DNA of 64,000 nt from Okapia johnstoni (GCA_024291935.2 CM044311.1:19429001-19493000), one strand, 5' to 3'; shown: positions 33,940-44,530, counted from the stretch's first letter. Program-made: numbers and translations. The notes: a model not told the origin generated them from the letters alone.

Positions 33940-34865
33940 TCAGTTCAGTTCAGTTGCTCAGTTGTGTCCTACTCTTTGTGACCCCATGGACTGCAGCATG
34001 ACAGGCTTCCTCGTCCATCACCAACACCTGGATCTTGCTCAAACTCATGTCCATTGAGTTGGTGATGCCATCCAACCAACTCATTCTCTGTCAACCACTT
34101 CTCCTCCTGCCTTCAATTTTTCCCGGGATCAGGGTCTTTTCCAATGAGTCAGTTCTCCAGGTCAGGTGGCCAAAGTATTGGAGCTTCAGCATCAGTCATT
34201 CCAATTCAGAACTGATTTCCTTTACAATTGATTGGCAGGTTAGGTGGTCTGGTAGTCCATTTCTTTAAGAATTTCCCACAGTTTGTTGTGATCCACACAA
34301 TCAAAGCCTTTAGCCTAGTAGTAAAGCAGAAGCAGATGTTATCCTGGAATTCTCTTGTTTTTTTGATGATCCAATGGATGTTGGCAACTTGATTTCTGGT
34401 TCCTCTGGCTTTTCTAAATCCACCTTGAACATTTGCAAGTACTTGGTTCATGTACTGTTGACTAGTTGTATCTCTTTGCAGCCTAAGGGACTCTCAAGAG
34501 TCTTCTCCAAAACCACAGTTCAAAAGCATCAATTCTTCTGTGCTCAGCTTTCTTAAGGTCCAACTCTCACATCCATACATGACTACTGGGAAAACCATAG
34601 CTTTGACTAGACGGACCTTTGTTGGCAAAGTAATGTTTATGCTTTTTAATATGCTGTCTAGGTTTGTCATAGATTTTCTTCCAAGGAGCAAGTGTTTTTT
34701 AATTTCACAGCTGCAGTCACTATCTGCAGTGATTTTGGAGCCCAAGATAATAAAGTCTGTCACTGTTTCCATTGTTTCCCCATTTATTTGCCATGAAGAA
34801 ATGGAACTGGATCTGATTCTACCTGTTGCTTCTTGACTTGCATACGGATTTCTCAGGAGACGGGT
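33940..34865 (-). mobile_element. BovB LINE with internally reordered blocks, antisense
   Basis: On the minus strand the copy reads, in order: block A, LTRLLRNPYASQEATG (34,865-34,806); a direct jump to block B, SSWQINGETMETVTDF through the WTARRSN-coding region (34,805-34,462), skipping YADD; then block C, QVLANVQGGFRKARGTRNQVANIHW through the PDHL-coding region (34,460-34,235), which belongs upstream of A; then block D, the tail (34,234-33,940). Block C is therefore displaced between two normally contiguous parts. The frame is destroyed. Confidence 0.93.
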
Positions 34866-35309
34866 AAGATATTCAAACAAAAAACACAACCCAGTGTTTT
34901 TATCCAAGCCCCACTCTCTAGCAGCTGCTGAGCTTTTGGGGTTGAAGGAGGATTTATGAGTTCCAGGTCTTAGCGGTATGTGTCCATGGGAGGAATATGC
35001 AAATACATTAGAAGAAAGAAGAGAAGAAAATAGTCACAGGAGAGAAAACAAAACAAGATCAATAATTCAATAGAAGAGGATTCTTGCAGTTGTAAATTCC
35101 TGTATGTACTTAAGCGGCCTGGGGATGCTGAGAAATCTTGGGAGAATACCATATGTTTCACAAAAAGTGGATTGCTTCGTAGAGCCAGTTTAAAAGATGA
35201 ATTTTAAGTAAGAGCAACCCCTTCTAGTAACCAGTTAACACAAGTCTAAAATAAAGGCTACACAGATTTATGGGTTTGATCTTTTAATTTATAGGATGTA
35301 TATGTACCT
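34866..35309. other. Unassigned sequence
   Basis: About 440 bases. The frame at 34,970-35,161 has no recognisable domain. Confidence 0.45.
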
Positions 35310-35905
35310 TCGCTTTATGTTTATAACTTTTTATGTTACACTGTTTTAGATTTACAAAAAAGTTTTGAGTGGGAGAGTCCCATTACCTCATGCCCAGCTT
35401 TCCCTTTTGTTAACATTCTATGTTACATTTGAACTAATGAACTGATGTTGATTCATTATTAACTAAAAAAGGTGAAAGTGTTAGTCTGTCAGTCATGTCC
35501 AGTCATGTCCTACTCTTTGTGACCCCATGGACTGCAGCCCACCAGGCTCCTCTGTTCATGGGATTCTCCAGTTAAGGATACTGGAGTGGGTTGCTATTTC
35601 CTTCTCCAGCGGTCTTACTGACCCAGAAATTGAACCCGGATCTCTTCCATTGCAGGAAGATTTTTTTCTGTTTCAGCTACCTGGGAAGCAACCTGTTAAC
35701 TAAAACTCATGCTTTATTCAGATTACCTTAGTTTTTACTTACTATCCATTTCTGTTCCAGGATTCTATACAGGATCCCACATGACATTTAGTTGTCAGGT
35801 CTCTTTAGGCTTCTCTTAGCTGTGAAGGTTTCACAGATGTTCCTTGTTTCTGATGGCTTTGGCAGTTTTAAGGGATTTTTGAGAAGGGGAATTCAGGGAT
35901 AAAGT
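35310..35905 (-). mobile_element. Old L1 (L1ME/HAL1-like) 3' region, antisense, split by a SINE
   Basis: 'ttttagatttacaaaaaag', 'cttttgttaacattctatgt', 'ccaggattctatacaggatc' and 'tttagttgtcaggtctcttt' are hallmark phrases of old L1 3' untranslated sequence read backwards. The Bov-tA at 35,469-35,695 sits inside. Confidence 0.65.
35469..35695 (-). mobile_element. Bov-tA SINE nested in old L1
   Basis: Antisense, ending 'agctacctgggaagcaacc'. The target duplication ttaactaaaa is at 35,459-35,468 and 35,696-35,705. A perfect 10-bp doubling (agtcatgtcc, 35,491-35,510) lies near the Bov-A end. Confidence 0.93.
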
Positions 35906-36243
35906 GCCTTTTTCATTGTATCCTATTAAGGGTGTATACTATCAATAGGACTTGTTATTAATGATGTTAATACCTTTTTTTCTCTTTTTTTTTTTTTGAT
36001 GTGTGTATTCTATGGTCACCACTAGATTGAAAATCCTCTGATGATGGAGACTGTCTTGTTCTTGAGGAAAATATGTGCTATCACTGGTAAAAACAACTAA
36101 CTTATGAATTTCCCAGAATTTTAGCATGTGAGACATAAAGACCATTTAGAACCAGGCAGCATTGTTTTCCTCCCTCACAGATTTGACAGTTATATAAAGC
36201 TGACTACAGAATATCGTAATAAAAGTGAATACATGCCACATGA

Positions 36244-36362
36244 TGAGGAAAGAAATGACAACACATTCTAGTATTCTTGCCTGGGAAATTCCATGGACGG
36301 GGAAGCCTGGTGTGCTGCAGTCTTCAGGGTCGCAATGATTTAGTGACTGAACAACAACAATA
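36244..36362 (+). mobile_element. Bov-A-type SINE lacking the tRNA head
   Basis: Only the body is present ('ctagtattcttgcctgggaa' to 'gtgactgaacaacaacaa'). The exact 11-bp duplication atgccacatga (36,233-36,243 and 36,363-36,373) shows it inserted in this truncated form. Confidence 0.93.
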
Positions 36363-36589
36363 ATGCCACATGAAGCTGAGAAAGCATATTTTTAATGATG
36401 TCAAATATCTTTTCATGTTACTGTTGCTGTGCTATATTGCTCTTTGAAATTCTCTGTTTAAAATTGTTTCAAAAAGTCAGAAAAACACATAATTCTAGAT
36501 GTTTAACAAGCTGGTTCCTCAGCCGCACTATTCGTAATACCAAGAATCCAGAATCTTTTTTTTTTTTTTCCCATCAGTTCCTTTGGGGA

Positions 36590-36990
36590 GAGTTGACATC
36601 AGCTTTCACAAATTTTGGGGGTGGGAATTGATAGGGCTCACATGGAGTCTCATTGATAAGATGGCTTATTATATCAACTATGCAAACAAGGATAAAATCA
36701 CAGTGATCTGTGAGACTGACCAAATTGCCCAAATGGCATCCTATTATCTCACCGGCGCCTATCTTCTCAAAGCTGTGACACCACCAGATTCCAGACCTCC
36801 GGCTACGTGACCGTCCCTTCAGAGAATTTTTCATTGGTGGGATCTAAGAAGGACTCTGTCAGAAAGGGAGGATGCTGGTCCTCCTTGAGGGCCAGTTTCC
36901 CTCTCTTTTCCCTCTAATAAATTTCCCTTTTCTTGCCTGACTGCCCAGCTCTCTCTCTTTTTCTCTGCACTCACGTTAAAAGAACGCATA
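36590..36990 (+). mobile_element. LTR-like block, unassigned family
   Basis: More GC-rich than its surroundings, with 'accggcgcctatcttctca', 'ctccggctacgtgaccgtcc', a polyadenylation-like AATAAA at about 36,917 and a downstream CT/T-rich stretch ending 'tctgcactcac'. This resembles the end of a retroviral U3-R-U5. No TG...CA ends or duplication found, and two opposing frames here are chance. It could instead be a retrocopy or single-copy sequence. Confidence 0.35.
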
Positions 36991-38029
36991 CTTGTCCTGG
37001 GATGGCTTGAAAGTTCATCAGTGAAGAATGCTATGCCTTTTGATTGTCCTTTGCTTACTTCAACAGTTGCAAATGTGGAAAATGTTCTAATTAGCCTCAA
37101 CTGTCTTCCAAGGCTTGACTTGTCATAGAATACTCTGGGAGTCCAGTAAGGACCTTCTCTCTTGTAGATACGGACTCATTTCTTGCACCTAGAGCATATT
37201 TTTCTGTCTTAGGTTTTTGTGCTTCTCCTGAAGCTCAATTTGCATCTTCAGAATATTTCTAAAGCATGTAGAGAGAAAGGAGGCAGCCTAATGAAAACAA
37301 AAAAGGGTTGATTCTTTTCTTGACATGTATTCTCATTTTTTAGTCTAGTTCAGACAGCTTCACTTGGTTCATATCTTGGTTGTAAGCAGATTCACATTTT
37401 TACTTTCCTTTCTGGTTCCCTTCCCAATCTTCAGAAACTATCTTGTTGTATAATTTTTCAGATCATATCAGAATCTTCTAATTAATACAAATGGATGTTT
37501 CCAGCTTACAAAATAATGGCAATGTGCATATTACACTTGCTTTTTCTAAAAATACAACTAGTGAAGATTTTCTCCCAGCAAATATGAACTAACAATTAAA
37601 CAAGACACTCTTATTTGTCATTTGTTTCATCAGTATCTTTTTATTTATGTTTTCATGTTTCTAGTTTAAAAGATGTGATATAATTTTGCTTCTTTTGCAT
37701 TTATTATATTCATTCTATTTTCATGATCATTGTTTATTAGTAACTCTTAGACTTTTGTTCACTTCTTGAGTGTCCATTTCAGAAGCCTGTGATTATGTGT
37801 TTTAATTCTATTTGGTCAAGTAAAATAATTTGAAATAATACATATATTGTATGTTGAAGAGAATTGCTGATTCTTATTTAATAGATTGACATCAGGTGGG
37901 TAGGTGGAATGATGTTGTACTAGCTGATTGACACAAGCAAATCTTATATATTATGGCTTTACATATAGTCCTTTTGATCAATTTGCCAGACATCCTTTGG
38001 GTCCATATCAGCTTTATTTGCTATGAACA
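36991..38029. other. Unassigned sequence
   Basis: About 1 kb. On the minus strand around 37,280-37,120 a translation with one stop in about 49 codons looks coiled-coil-like (KMQIELQEKHKNLRQKN). This is too little to call a gene. Confidence 0.45.
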
Positions 38030-38240
38030 GTTATATTTATTAATATAGCTATTATTTATTTAGCACTGAATGAAGCAAGCATTGTATGAGACATTGGGTA
38101 TCTAAGACTAATGCAAAACAGATGAGGTTTCTGCGTTCAAAAATATTACAGTCTAGTAAGAGAGAAAGTATTTCAAAATGATTACAAACCAAAAATAAGC
38201 ATACAAATCTGGAAAGTGCTATAAAGCTGAGGCATACCGT
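38030..38240 (-). mobile_element. L2/MIR3-like fossil, antisense
   Basis: 'attgtatgagacattgggta', 'caaaaatattacagtctagt' and 'tctggaaagtgctataaagc' resemble the antisense run 'gagcttacattctagtgg ... gataagtgctatga'. Confidence 0.45.
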
Positions 38241-38249
38241 ATACTTTTA

Positions 38250-39140
38250 AAATTAGTTTTATTTGAGAGTTATAGTAAACAAGTGTACAATTCAGTGTGG
38301 TTTTTTTTTAGTGTAATTAGAAGATTGTGCAACCATAACCATTATCCAAATTCCAGAACATTTTTATCACCCTTTAAAGAAATTGTTGATGCCCATTGCC
38401 AATCATTCTGTCTCCTCTCCCCTAACCCATAACTTGCTTTGTTTTAATGGGTTTGTTTATGCTGGACATTTCATATAATTGGAGTCATACAATATGGAGT
38501 CACTGTGTCCGACTTCTTTTATTTAGCATAATGTTTTCAAGGTTTGTCCATGTTGTATTATGAATATATCAGTGCTTTATTTTTTATAATCTAAATAATA
38601 TTTCATGAATCTAAATAATTTTCAATTATGTGGACATACCACATTTTATTTTTACCCCATTTTGTAAGTGATGGACATTTGCATTAATTCCATTTTTTGG
38701 CTCTCATAAATAATGAAATGCTGCTATGAACCTTTTTTGTACAAATTTTTGTGTGAACATATGTTTTCAATTTTGGGGAGCGTATAACTAGGAGTAGGAT
38801 TGTTGGATCACATGGTACCCCTTACTTAATTTTTTGAGGAACTATCAAGCTTTTTCCAAATTGCTATGCTATTTTGCATTTCTATTAGCAATGTACAACA
38901 GTTCCAATGTCTTCATATCTTTTAGAACACTTACTGTTGGTGACCAGTTTTCTTTTTTTTTTTTGTAATAGCCATCCTACTAGGTGTGAAGTGTTCACTC
39001 ACTGTTTTGTATGGCATTTCTTTGATCATTAATGATTTTTATTTCTTTTCATAGACTTACTGGTCATTTGCACACTTTTTTAGAGAAACATCTATCCAAA
39101 TGATTTGCCTGTCTTTAATTGGGCTATTTATCATTAGCTA
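38250..39140 (-). mobile_element. Old L1 LINE 3' region, antisense
   Basis: 'gtgtacaattcagtgtggtt', 'ccagaacatttttatcaccc', 'aattggagtcatacaatatg', 'atgctgctatgaaccttttt', 'ggattgttggatcacatggt' and 'agccatcctactaggtgtga' follow the reverse complement of L1M 3' UTR and ORF2 end. There are no open frames. Confidence 0.9.
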
Positions 39141-39289
39141 GAGTTTTTTTTAAATATATGTTCTTTTTTGAATAATTATTTTAGAGGTTGCTCTGAGAGG
39201 GTCCAGTTTAACATATTAGCTTATAACAGTCTAGTTATAAAGTTATTCAAACTTGTAGATCACATTTAAGAGTTCAGTCTCTCTTCTAA

Positions 39290-39480
39290 AGATATTTAGA
39301 AGAGGGTTTTAGGTAGAAGGGATGCCAGTATAAACTTAGAGTGATGAGTTAGTAAGGAGAAAGAGAGTTGATATAGAAGAGAGTTGAAATATAAGAACTG
39401 GATAGATTTGAGAGACATTTAGGAAATAAAATGAACTGGGCTGTTGGCGAGTTGAAGGGAAAGTTTGAGGAAGAAATTCA
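39290..39480 (-). mobile_element. Possible L2 fossil, antisense
   Basis: 'gaactggatagatttgagag' and 'aaatgaactgggctgttggc' resemble antisense L2. Together with 38,030-38,240 it may be one L2 interrupted by the L1 between them. Confidence 0.35.
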
Positions 39481-40309
39481 CAAAAGAACTTGGCCTTTCT
39501 GCCCTTTCATTACCCCATGGCTCTGTTCTCTTGGGTAAAATGTCTGATAATGCTACCAACGTTTTGTGTTAGATGAATGCACAACCTATAAAGTAAAATT
39601 GCCATGAGGCGTAGTCACTGTCTGTACAAATACAGTGATCTCTCTCACTACCACTTGATAGAATGTAAGAAGCTTCTAGAGATAGAAGAATTGACAAAAG
39701 CTCTGGTTACCAAGAGAAGAGAGATAGAAGAGGCATGGGAGAATGGTTAGTGCTGAAACAAAAACCAAAATCACACACCTGTCTTTCTCCTACTCTTAAG
39801 ATTTTGAGGAAATCAAAACCCCCAAATAATCTGTTCTTTAAAAAGCAGCTATGTTTTTTCTTGCAATCACCTTTGACATCTCAGATTTGATTTGTCTAAC
39901 AGCTCAAAATGTTTTCACTAAGAGTCTCATCCTTCCTGACATATGCACAAGTTATCTCTTCATTCGCATCTCTAATCTTGTCCCTGAGGTTTACAACAGT
40001 GGAGATATTGCTACATTTTTACATCCAATAACCTCTCATGGGTAACATTAATAGTCTATTCCCAAATTGTGTATGTATTGCTTTAAAAGTTTTTCAATGA
40101 TTCAGCCCATTAATAGCAAATTGGACATTATGGCAATGTTAGAAATCATGAACTTTGAAATGAACTGCTTAATCAAGGTAGAAATCTTCTATACCATAGA
40201 GAACCACAAGTACCAAACAGCAGTGTATCTTTTTAAATATCCAAATGGTACCAGGATGTATTAATCATATAAAAATGTCAGATAAATATCAACATAGCAT
40301 TGTTTCACA
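39481..40309. other. Unassigned sequence
   Basis: About 830 bases. Frames at 39,851-40,045 and 40,067-40,264 have no recognisable motif. Confidence 0.5.
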
Positions 40310-40995
40310 TATAAAAATATGACATAAATCTTGGACCCAGAAATTCCATATATAGTATTGTATTGTAAAGACAGTTACTTCCACTAAAAGAAACATTTGG
40401 AATGATGTGATTTTAGCATTGTTTGACAAAATAAAATATTATAAACATCCTAAGTATATTTAAATAAGAAATAGTTAAAATTACGATAATAATTCATGAA
40501 AAAGGATGAGATCATTCTGTATGTACTTATATGGAGACATCTTCATGAAGTATTTTTAAGAGGAAAAGGAAAGTGTGAAACAGTTTGTATTATAATGTAT
40601 TATTATGTGGAGGCAACGCTAATGGTTAAGATTCTTCCTGCCAGTGAAGATGCAAGAGAGGCAGGTTCAATCCCTGGGTCGGGAAGACTCCCTGGAGTAG
40701 GAAATGGCAATCCACTAGAGTATTCTTGCCTGGAAAATTCCATGGACAGAAGAGTCTGGTGGGCTACAGCCCATGGGGCCGCAAATAATCGGACATGACT
40801 GAGGACAGCACAGTTTGTGGAAATAAGAGCACATACATGATTGTACATTCAAAGACTATCTCTGAAAAGACCCATGGGCAACTGGCAATAATAGTTAGCC
40901 TCAGGAAGGGGAACTGAGAAGTTGAGATGTTTGGTAAGGGGAGATACTGTGTGTGCTTTTTTGGTACATACTTTCTTGCATTTTTTAAAGTTGTA
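40310..40995 (+). mobile_element. Old L1 LINE 3' end, split by a SINE
   Basis: 'ttggacccagaaattccat', 'catgaaaaaggatgagatca', 'tatggagacatcttcatgaa' and 'gcctcaggaaggggaactga' match sense L1 ORF2-end and 3' UTR text ('aagaatgaggaagatctatatg', 'ttgcctctggggaggggaac'). Confidence 0.8.
40610..40815 (+). mobile_element. Bov-tA SINE nested in L1
   Basis: 'aggcaggttcaatccctggg' to 'aatcggacatgactgagg'. The head is diverged ('gcaacgctaatggttaagat'). Confidence 0.9.
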
Positions 40996-41129
40996 CTACA
41001 CTTATCTTTATAACGGGTTCTACCTATCATCTGTCTAGCTAGCTGGCTAATTATTATTATTTTGTATACACACATACATCAAAATAAGTACACACTGTAT
41101 TTGTGAGAGTTCACCAAGGAAAAGAACCA

Positions 41130-41240
41130 ACTATCTATGTATATATACCTATCTATCTATCTATACATCTATATCTATATCTATATCTATATCTAGAGAT
41201 AAATCTCTATCTTTATCTTTATCTCTTTCTGTATATATTC
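41130..41240. repeat. (TATC)n / (ATCTAT)n compound microsatellite
   Basis: TATC repeats change into ATATCT and then TTATCT repeats. They grow from the 'tatatatata' segment present in this LTR family. The frame 41,103-41,288 across it (L/Y repeats) is an artefact. Confidence 0.92.
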
Positions 41241-41242
41241 CT

Positions 41243-41366
41243 GCTGCTAAGTCACTTCAGTCGTGTCCGACTCTGTGCAGCCCCATAGACGGCAGCCTAC
41301 CAGGCTCTTCTGTCCTTGAGATTCTCCAGGCAAGAACACTGGAGTGGGTTGCCATTTCCTCCTACC
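41243..41366 (-). mobile_element. Bov-A SINE monomer nested in the LTR
   Basis: 'gctgctaagtcacttcagtc' to 'ggttgccatttcctcc', a single Bov-A unit without tRNA head. The sequence is close to consensus, so it is a younger insertion. Confidence 0.92.
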
Positions 41367-41747
41367 TGGCTAGAAACTCAAGCAGAAATTCTATGTTGTA
41401 ATCTTAAGGCCAATTCTTTTTCTTCAGGTAGCCTCCAGTCTTTGCTCTTAAGGCTTTCAACTAATTGGATGAGGCTCACTATATTATGGAGAATAATATG
41501 TTTTTACTCAAAGTCTATTGATTTAAATGTTAATTGCAGTAAAAATTACCTTCAAAGCAGTAGCTAGACTGGTATTTGGTTAACAATGGGGCACCATTAC
41601 CTGGCTAAGTTGACACAAAATTAACTATCACACATACACCAAGAATTTGGGGTTTAAAAATGAAGAACATTTCTGCAAATGAGAAGCAGAGGAGAAACAA
41701 GTCAATGAAAATATCTCCATGATCTACAGATAATCTTCCCCTAACAA

Positions 41748-41955
41748 TGTTGCAGTCGGGTCGGATTCTTTGTGACCCCATGGACTGTGGCCCACCAGGC
41801 TCTTTCTGTACGTGGGATTTCCCAGGCAAGATCACTAGAGTGAGTTGCCATTTCCTTTTCCAGGAGATCTTCCTGAAGTATGGAATGAACTCACATATCC
41901 TGCGTGTCTTGCATTTGGCAGGCAGAGTCCTTACCACTGAGCCCCCTGGGAAACC
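41748..41955 (-). mobile_element. Bov-tA SINE, antisense
   Basis: 'cagtcgggtcggattctttg' to 'gagccccctgggaaacc'. The middle is diverged ('gaagtatggaatgaactcac'). Confidence 0.9.
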
Positions 41956-41957
41956 GA

Positions 41958-42040
41958 TAAGGGACCTGAGCTCTGTGGATTTTGGGATCTGTGGGATTTC
42001 TGGGAACCAACTCCCTGAAGATACCAAGGGACAACTGTAA
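41958..42040. mobile_element. Tigger2/MER2-type DNA transposon end
   Basis: 'cctgagctctgtggattttg', 'gaaccaactccctgaagata' and the terminal 'ccaagggacaactgta' match the pogo-type Tigger terminus ('tgaggatttt ... ggataccgagggacgactgta'). Only one end is present. Confidence 0.75.
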
Positions 42041-42094
42041 TTCTCCCTCCTGGGTATCATTATATCTAAAAACAAGCAGTGTCCCAGTAGGGAT

Positions 42095-42240
42095 AGTAGA
42101 AGAAAATGGAGGTCTATAATTGAAGGAAAAACAAAACAAAATTAAAAATATATCAAATCAACATGTTGTATTACACATTTTAAGCTTACAGTGTTTTATG
42201 CCAAATATATCTCAATATAGCTGAGATAAAATAAACTGAA
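42095..42240 (+). mobile_element. L1 LINE 3' terminus
   Basis: 'aaatcaacatgttgtattac', 'ttaagcttacagtgttttat' and 'atatctcaatatagctgaga' match the L1 3' end ('catgttgtacactttaaact ... tatctcaataaagctg'). Confidence 0.85.
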
Positions 42241-44063
42241 ACAAACAAAAAATGAAACAAAAACACTACAGGGTTTGAAGCATCCTGTGAGTGAGACTCC
42301 CTAACTTCTTGGCAGTTAGCAGAGGTTTTAAGTGTCACAGGCAGTCGGGTCATGAGGTAAAAGGGAGAAAAAAACAAGAATGTGATGATGCAGGAGTCAA
42401 GGTAAATGATCCTATATCATTTTCCAAAAGTGTAGAGTCTAAGAATAAATAAGGCTGCAGTTTGGAATTTTGCAAGAAAAATGGACAGTTTAAATAATTC
42501 CTAAAGAGCGTATTTCACAGCTTGGGTGTTTAGGAAACAAGCAAAGACACTTTGGATAGAGGTTTGCAATTTTTAGTGTAGAATTTTCTGAAAGACTTTT
42601 AATGAAAGGCCTGATAATATTTCAGATATTTAAATGTTTTTTATTACATTTGTGGGAAGGAACTATGCAGCCTGTATAGCAATAAAGATGGACTGGAGAT
42701 CAAGGTGTTGCTGATGGATGAAGACTCAGGTTCAATTTTAGGTAGATTTTTAGAACACTTGCTTTCCACAGCAACAATGGGAAGCTATATGAGGTGATGA
42801 ATATTTTAGCATTATGTGTGGTTTTACAGAAAATAAAAATATGGGTAGGAAAGTAAATATAGTCATCATGGCTAAATTTGATGTGGCTAGGCAAGATAAC
42901 AACAGTTTTATGATTCTAAAATTTTTATTCCCTGAAACTAAAATCTATTTTGTCCTAAATATACCAGCATAGCTATGCTCATGAATATTTGAAGGCAGTA
43001 ATTAAGATACACTATAGCATCTCTATTTCATGTTTTTTGATATCACTTTTAAACTAGTGTCCAAATAATGTGCAAAAATTGCAAAGTTTCAGACAAGAGT
43101 TTTAGTTTCAGTATTCTTGTTCTGTGGCATGATTCTTGAGTCAAATTCTAGTCATTTAGGATTTTGCAGAAAGTTGTTTCCATTCAGTTTTTAGGATGTT
43201 GTAGGCAAGCATGAAAATTGAATTAAGTGATAAAAGTTTGGAAGTTGGAAAATAAATACATCACTTCTAAAAAGAAGGATTCTAGCAGAGGTAAAATAAG
43301 GAGTTTCATATGGCTTCCAGGTTTTCAAATTTCATTGACTTATAAAATTATTTCTGTACTTCAAAGAGTGAATACTAGCATATGGCTGTCATTGGAGTTT
43401 TTTTGCTAAGTCTATATTTTAAAAAAAGCAAGAGAAAGAACTCTAATAGTGCCACCATTTCCTAGAAGAAAACTTTTAATACGTAAAAACATAATTCAGT
43501 CTATAAATTTTATTCACAATGTCTTACTAATTGTGCTTGTACTAGCCAGTCAAAACAGTCACTGCCAAGTTCATCACTTGATGAACATAATCTTAAAAAA
43601 AAGCAGAGATCTTTATATTTTATATCCTAGAGTCATGAAAGCTTGCTACTCTTTCCTTATTTTTTTTCCATTTGCCAAGCTGTTGGAATTTTGGTAGATA
43701 CCTATGCATGCTCACAGATTAGCATTTGTAATATTGACTTGTGATAATTTTTGTGTGGCTGGAACATCTAGAGTTGCTCCATAACAAAGTGGTGAGGAAT
43801 TTTAGAATGTTCTTGAAAAGTATAGAATTTAAGTCTATGAATTCACTTTCTCAGAATTTTAAAGAAAAGTTGGTCCCTTAGGAATGACATAAAAATGGGC
43901 ATTTAATACTCAGTATAGAGGAAAATTGAGCAACATAAGACAATGATTCCAGCTCTTGAAGACGTTTCAACCTAACTAGAGAAAGAGAAAAAATGTGTGT
44001 GAAATGATGGGAAAGTAACTTTAGGACAATTTATCATTGAACATATTATAGGGACTTTGTAGG
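42241..44063. other. Unassigned sequence
   Basis: About 1.8 kb. The last 150 bases ('gattccagctcttgaagacg') weakly resemble antisense L2. No frame with a recognisable domain. Confidence 0.5.
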
Positions 44064-44262
44064 TAGGTTGGTTCAGTCATGTCCAGCTCTGCAACCCCAT
44101 GGACTATAGTCCGCCAGGCTCCTCTGTCCATGGGATTCTCAGGCAAGAATACTAGAATGGATTGCTATGCCCTCCTCAATGGGATCTTACCTGAGGATCA
44201 AACTACGTCTCCTGCAATCATAGGTGGGATCTTTACCATCAGTGCCCTCCAGGAAGCCCTTA
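44064..44262 (-). mobile_element. Bov-tA SINE, antisense
   Basis: 'gttcagtcatgtccagctct' to 'gccctccaggaagccc'. It abuts, and possibly truncates, the zinc-finger remnant that follows. Confidence 0.92.
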
Positions 44263-44265
44263 GCG

Positions 44266-44530
44266 CAATGTGAGGACTGGATGTTTTGGCTGTGGTATGA
44301 ATTCCAACAAAAGACTTTGGAGCATTCATTATATTTCTATAATCTCTGTCCAGTGTGGATAATCTGATGGTAAGTGAGGCTTTGCCACATTCAGCAATGT
44401 GCACATTTTCTTCCACTATGAAATGATCATGAATTCAAAGTGTTGATTTTTGGATGAAGATCTTCCCACATATACACATTAGTGTGAATTCTCTTCTGTA
44501 TATATTACCTCACATGTAGGGCCTTTAGCC
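44266..44530 (-). pseudogene. Decayed C2H2 zinc-finger (ZNF) gene remnant
   Basis: Read on the minus strand, the DNA shows the periodic pattern of tandem C2H2 fingers. 'gagaattcacac' (linker HTG-like) at about 44,495-44,484 is followed by a finger remnant, then 'gctgaatgtggcaaagcct' (ECGKA, about 44,395-44,377), then 'catcagattatccacactgg' (HQ..HTG-like linker, about 44,368-44,349) and 'aatgaatgctccaaagtctt' (NECSKVF-like, about 44,332-44,313). The spacing of about 80-84 bases between equivalent positions fits the 28-residue finger unit. A 73-codon frame starts at 44,416 (...IAECGKASLT...) but loses register in the linker, so at least one small deletion and several substitutions broke it. In intact genes such proteins bind DNA, often with a KRAB repressor domain; no KRAB, exon structure or start is visible here. 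Most likely a retrocopy or duplicated fragment. Parent gene unknown. Confidence 0.7.

Larger units (their letters stand above)
41098..41632 (-). mobile_element. ERVL (MLT2-like) LTR, antisense, with nested insertions
   Basis: On the plus strand it opens with 'gagagttcaccaaggaaaag' (antisense of 'ttctctggagaaccct') and continues after the nested SINE with 'ggctttcaactaattggatg', 'caaagtctattgatttaaat' and 'ctaagttgacacaaaattaa' (antisense of 'ttaattttatgtgtcaactt'). A microsatellite and a Bov-A SINE lie inside. Confidence 0.8.

Noticed and set aside
40067..40264. Small open frame MCMYCFKSF...
   Set aside because: 65 codons in AT-rich DNA without known domain or good start context; chance frame.
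41130..41240. Regular repeats as a CRISPR-like or satellite array
   Set aside because: 4-6-bp units without spacers inside an LTR; a microsatellite.
42600..42640. hAT-like phrase 'aaaggcctgataatatttca'
   Set aside because: A single short phrase, no second terminus or 8-bp duplication found.
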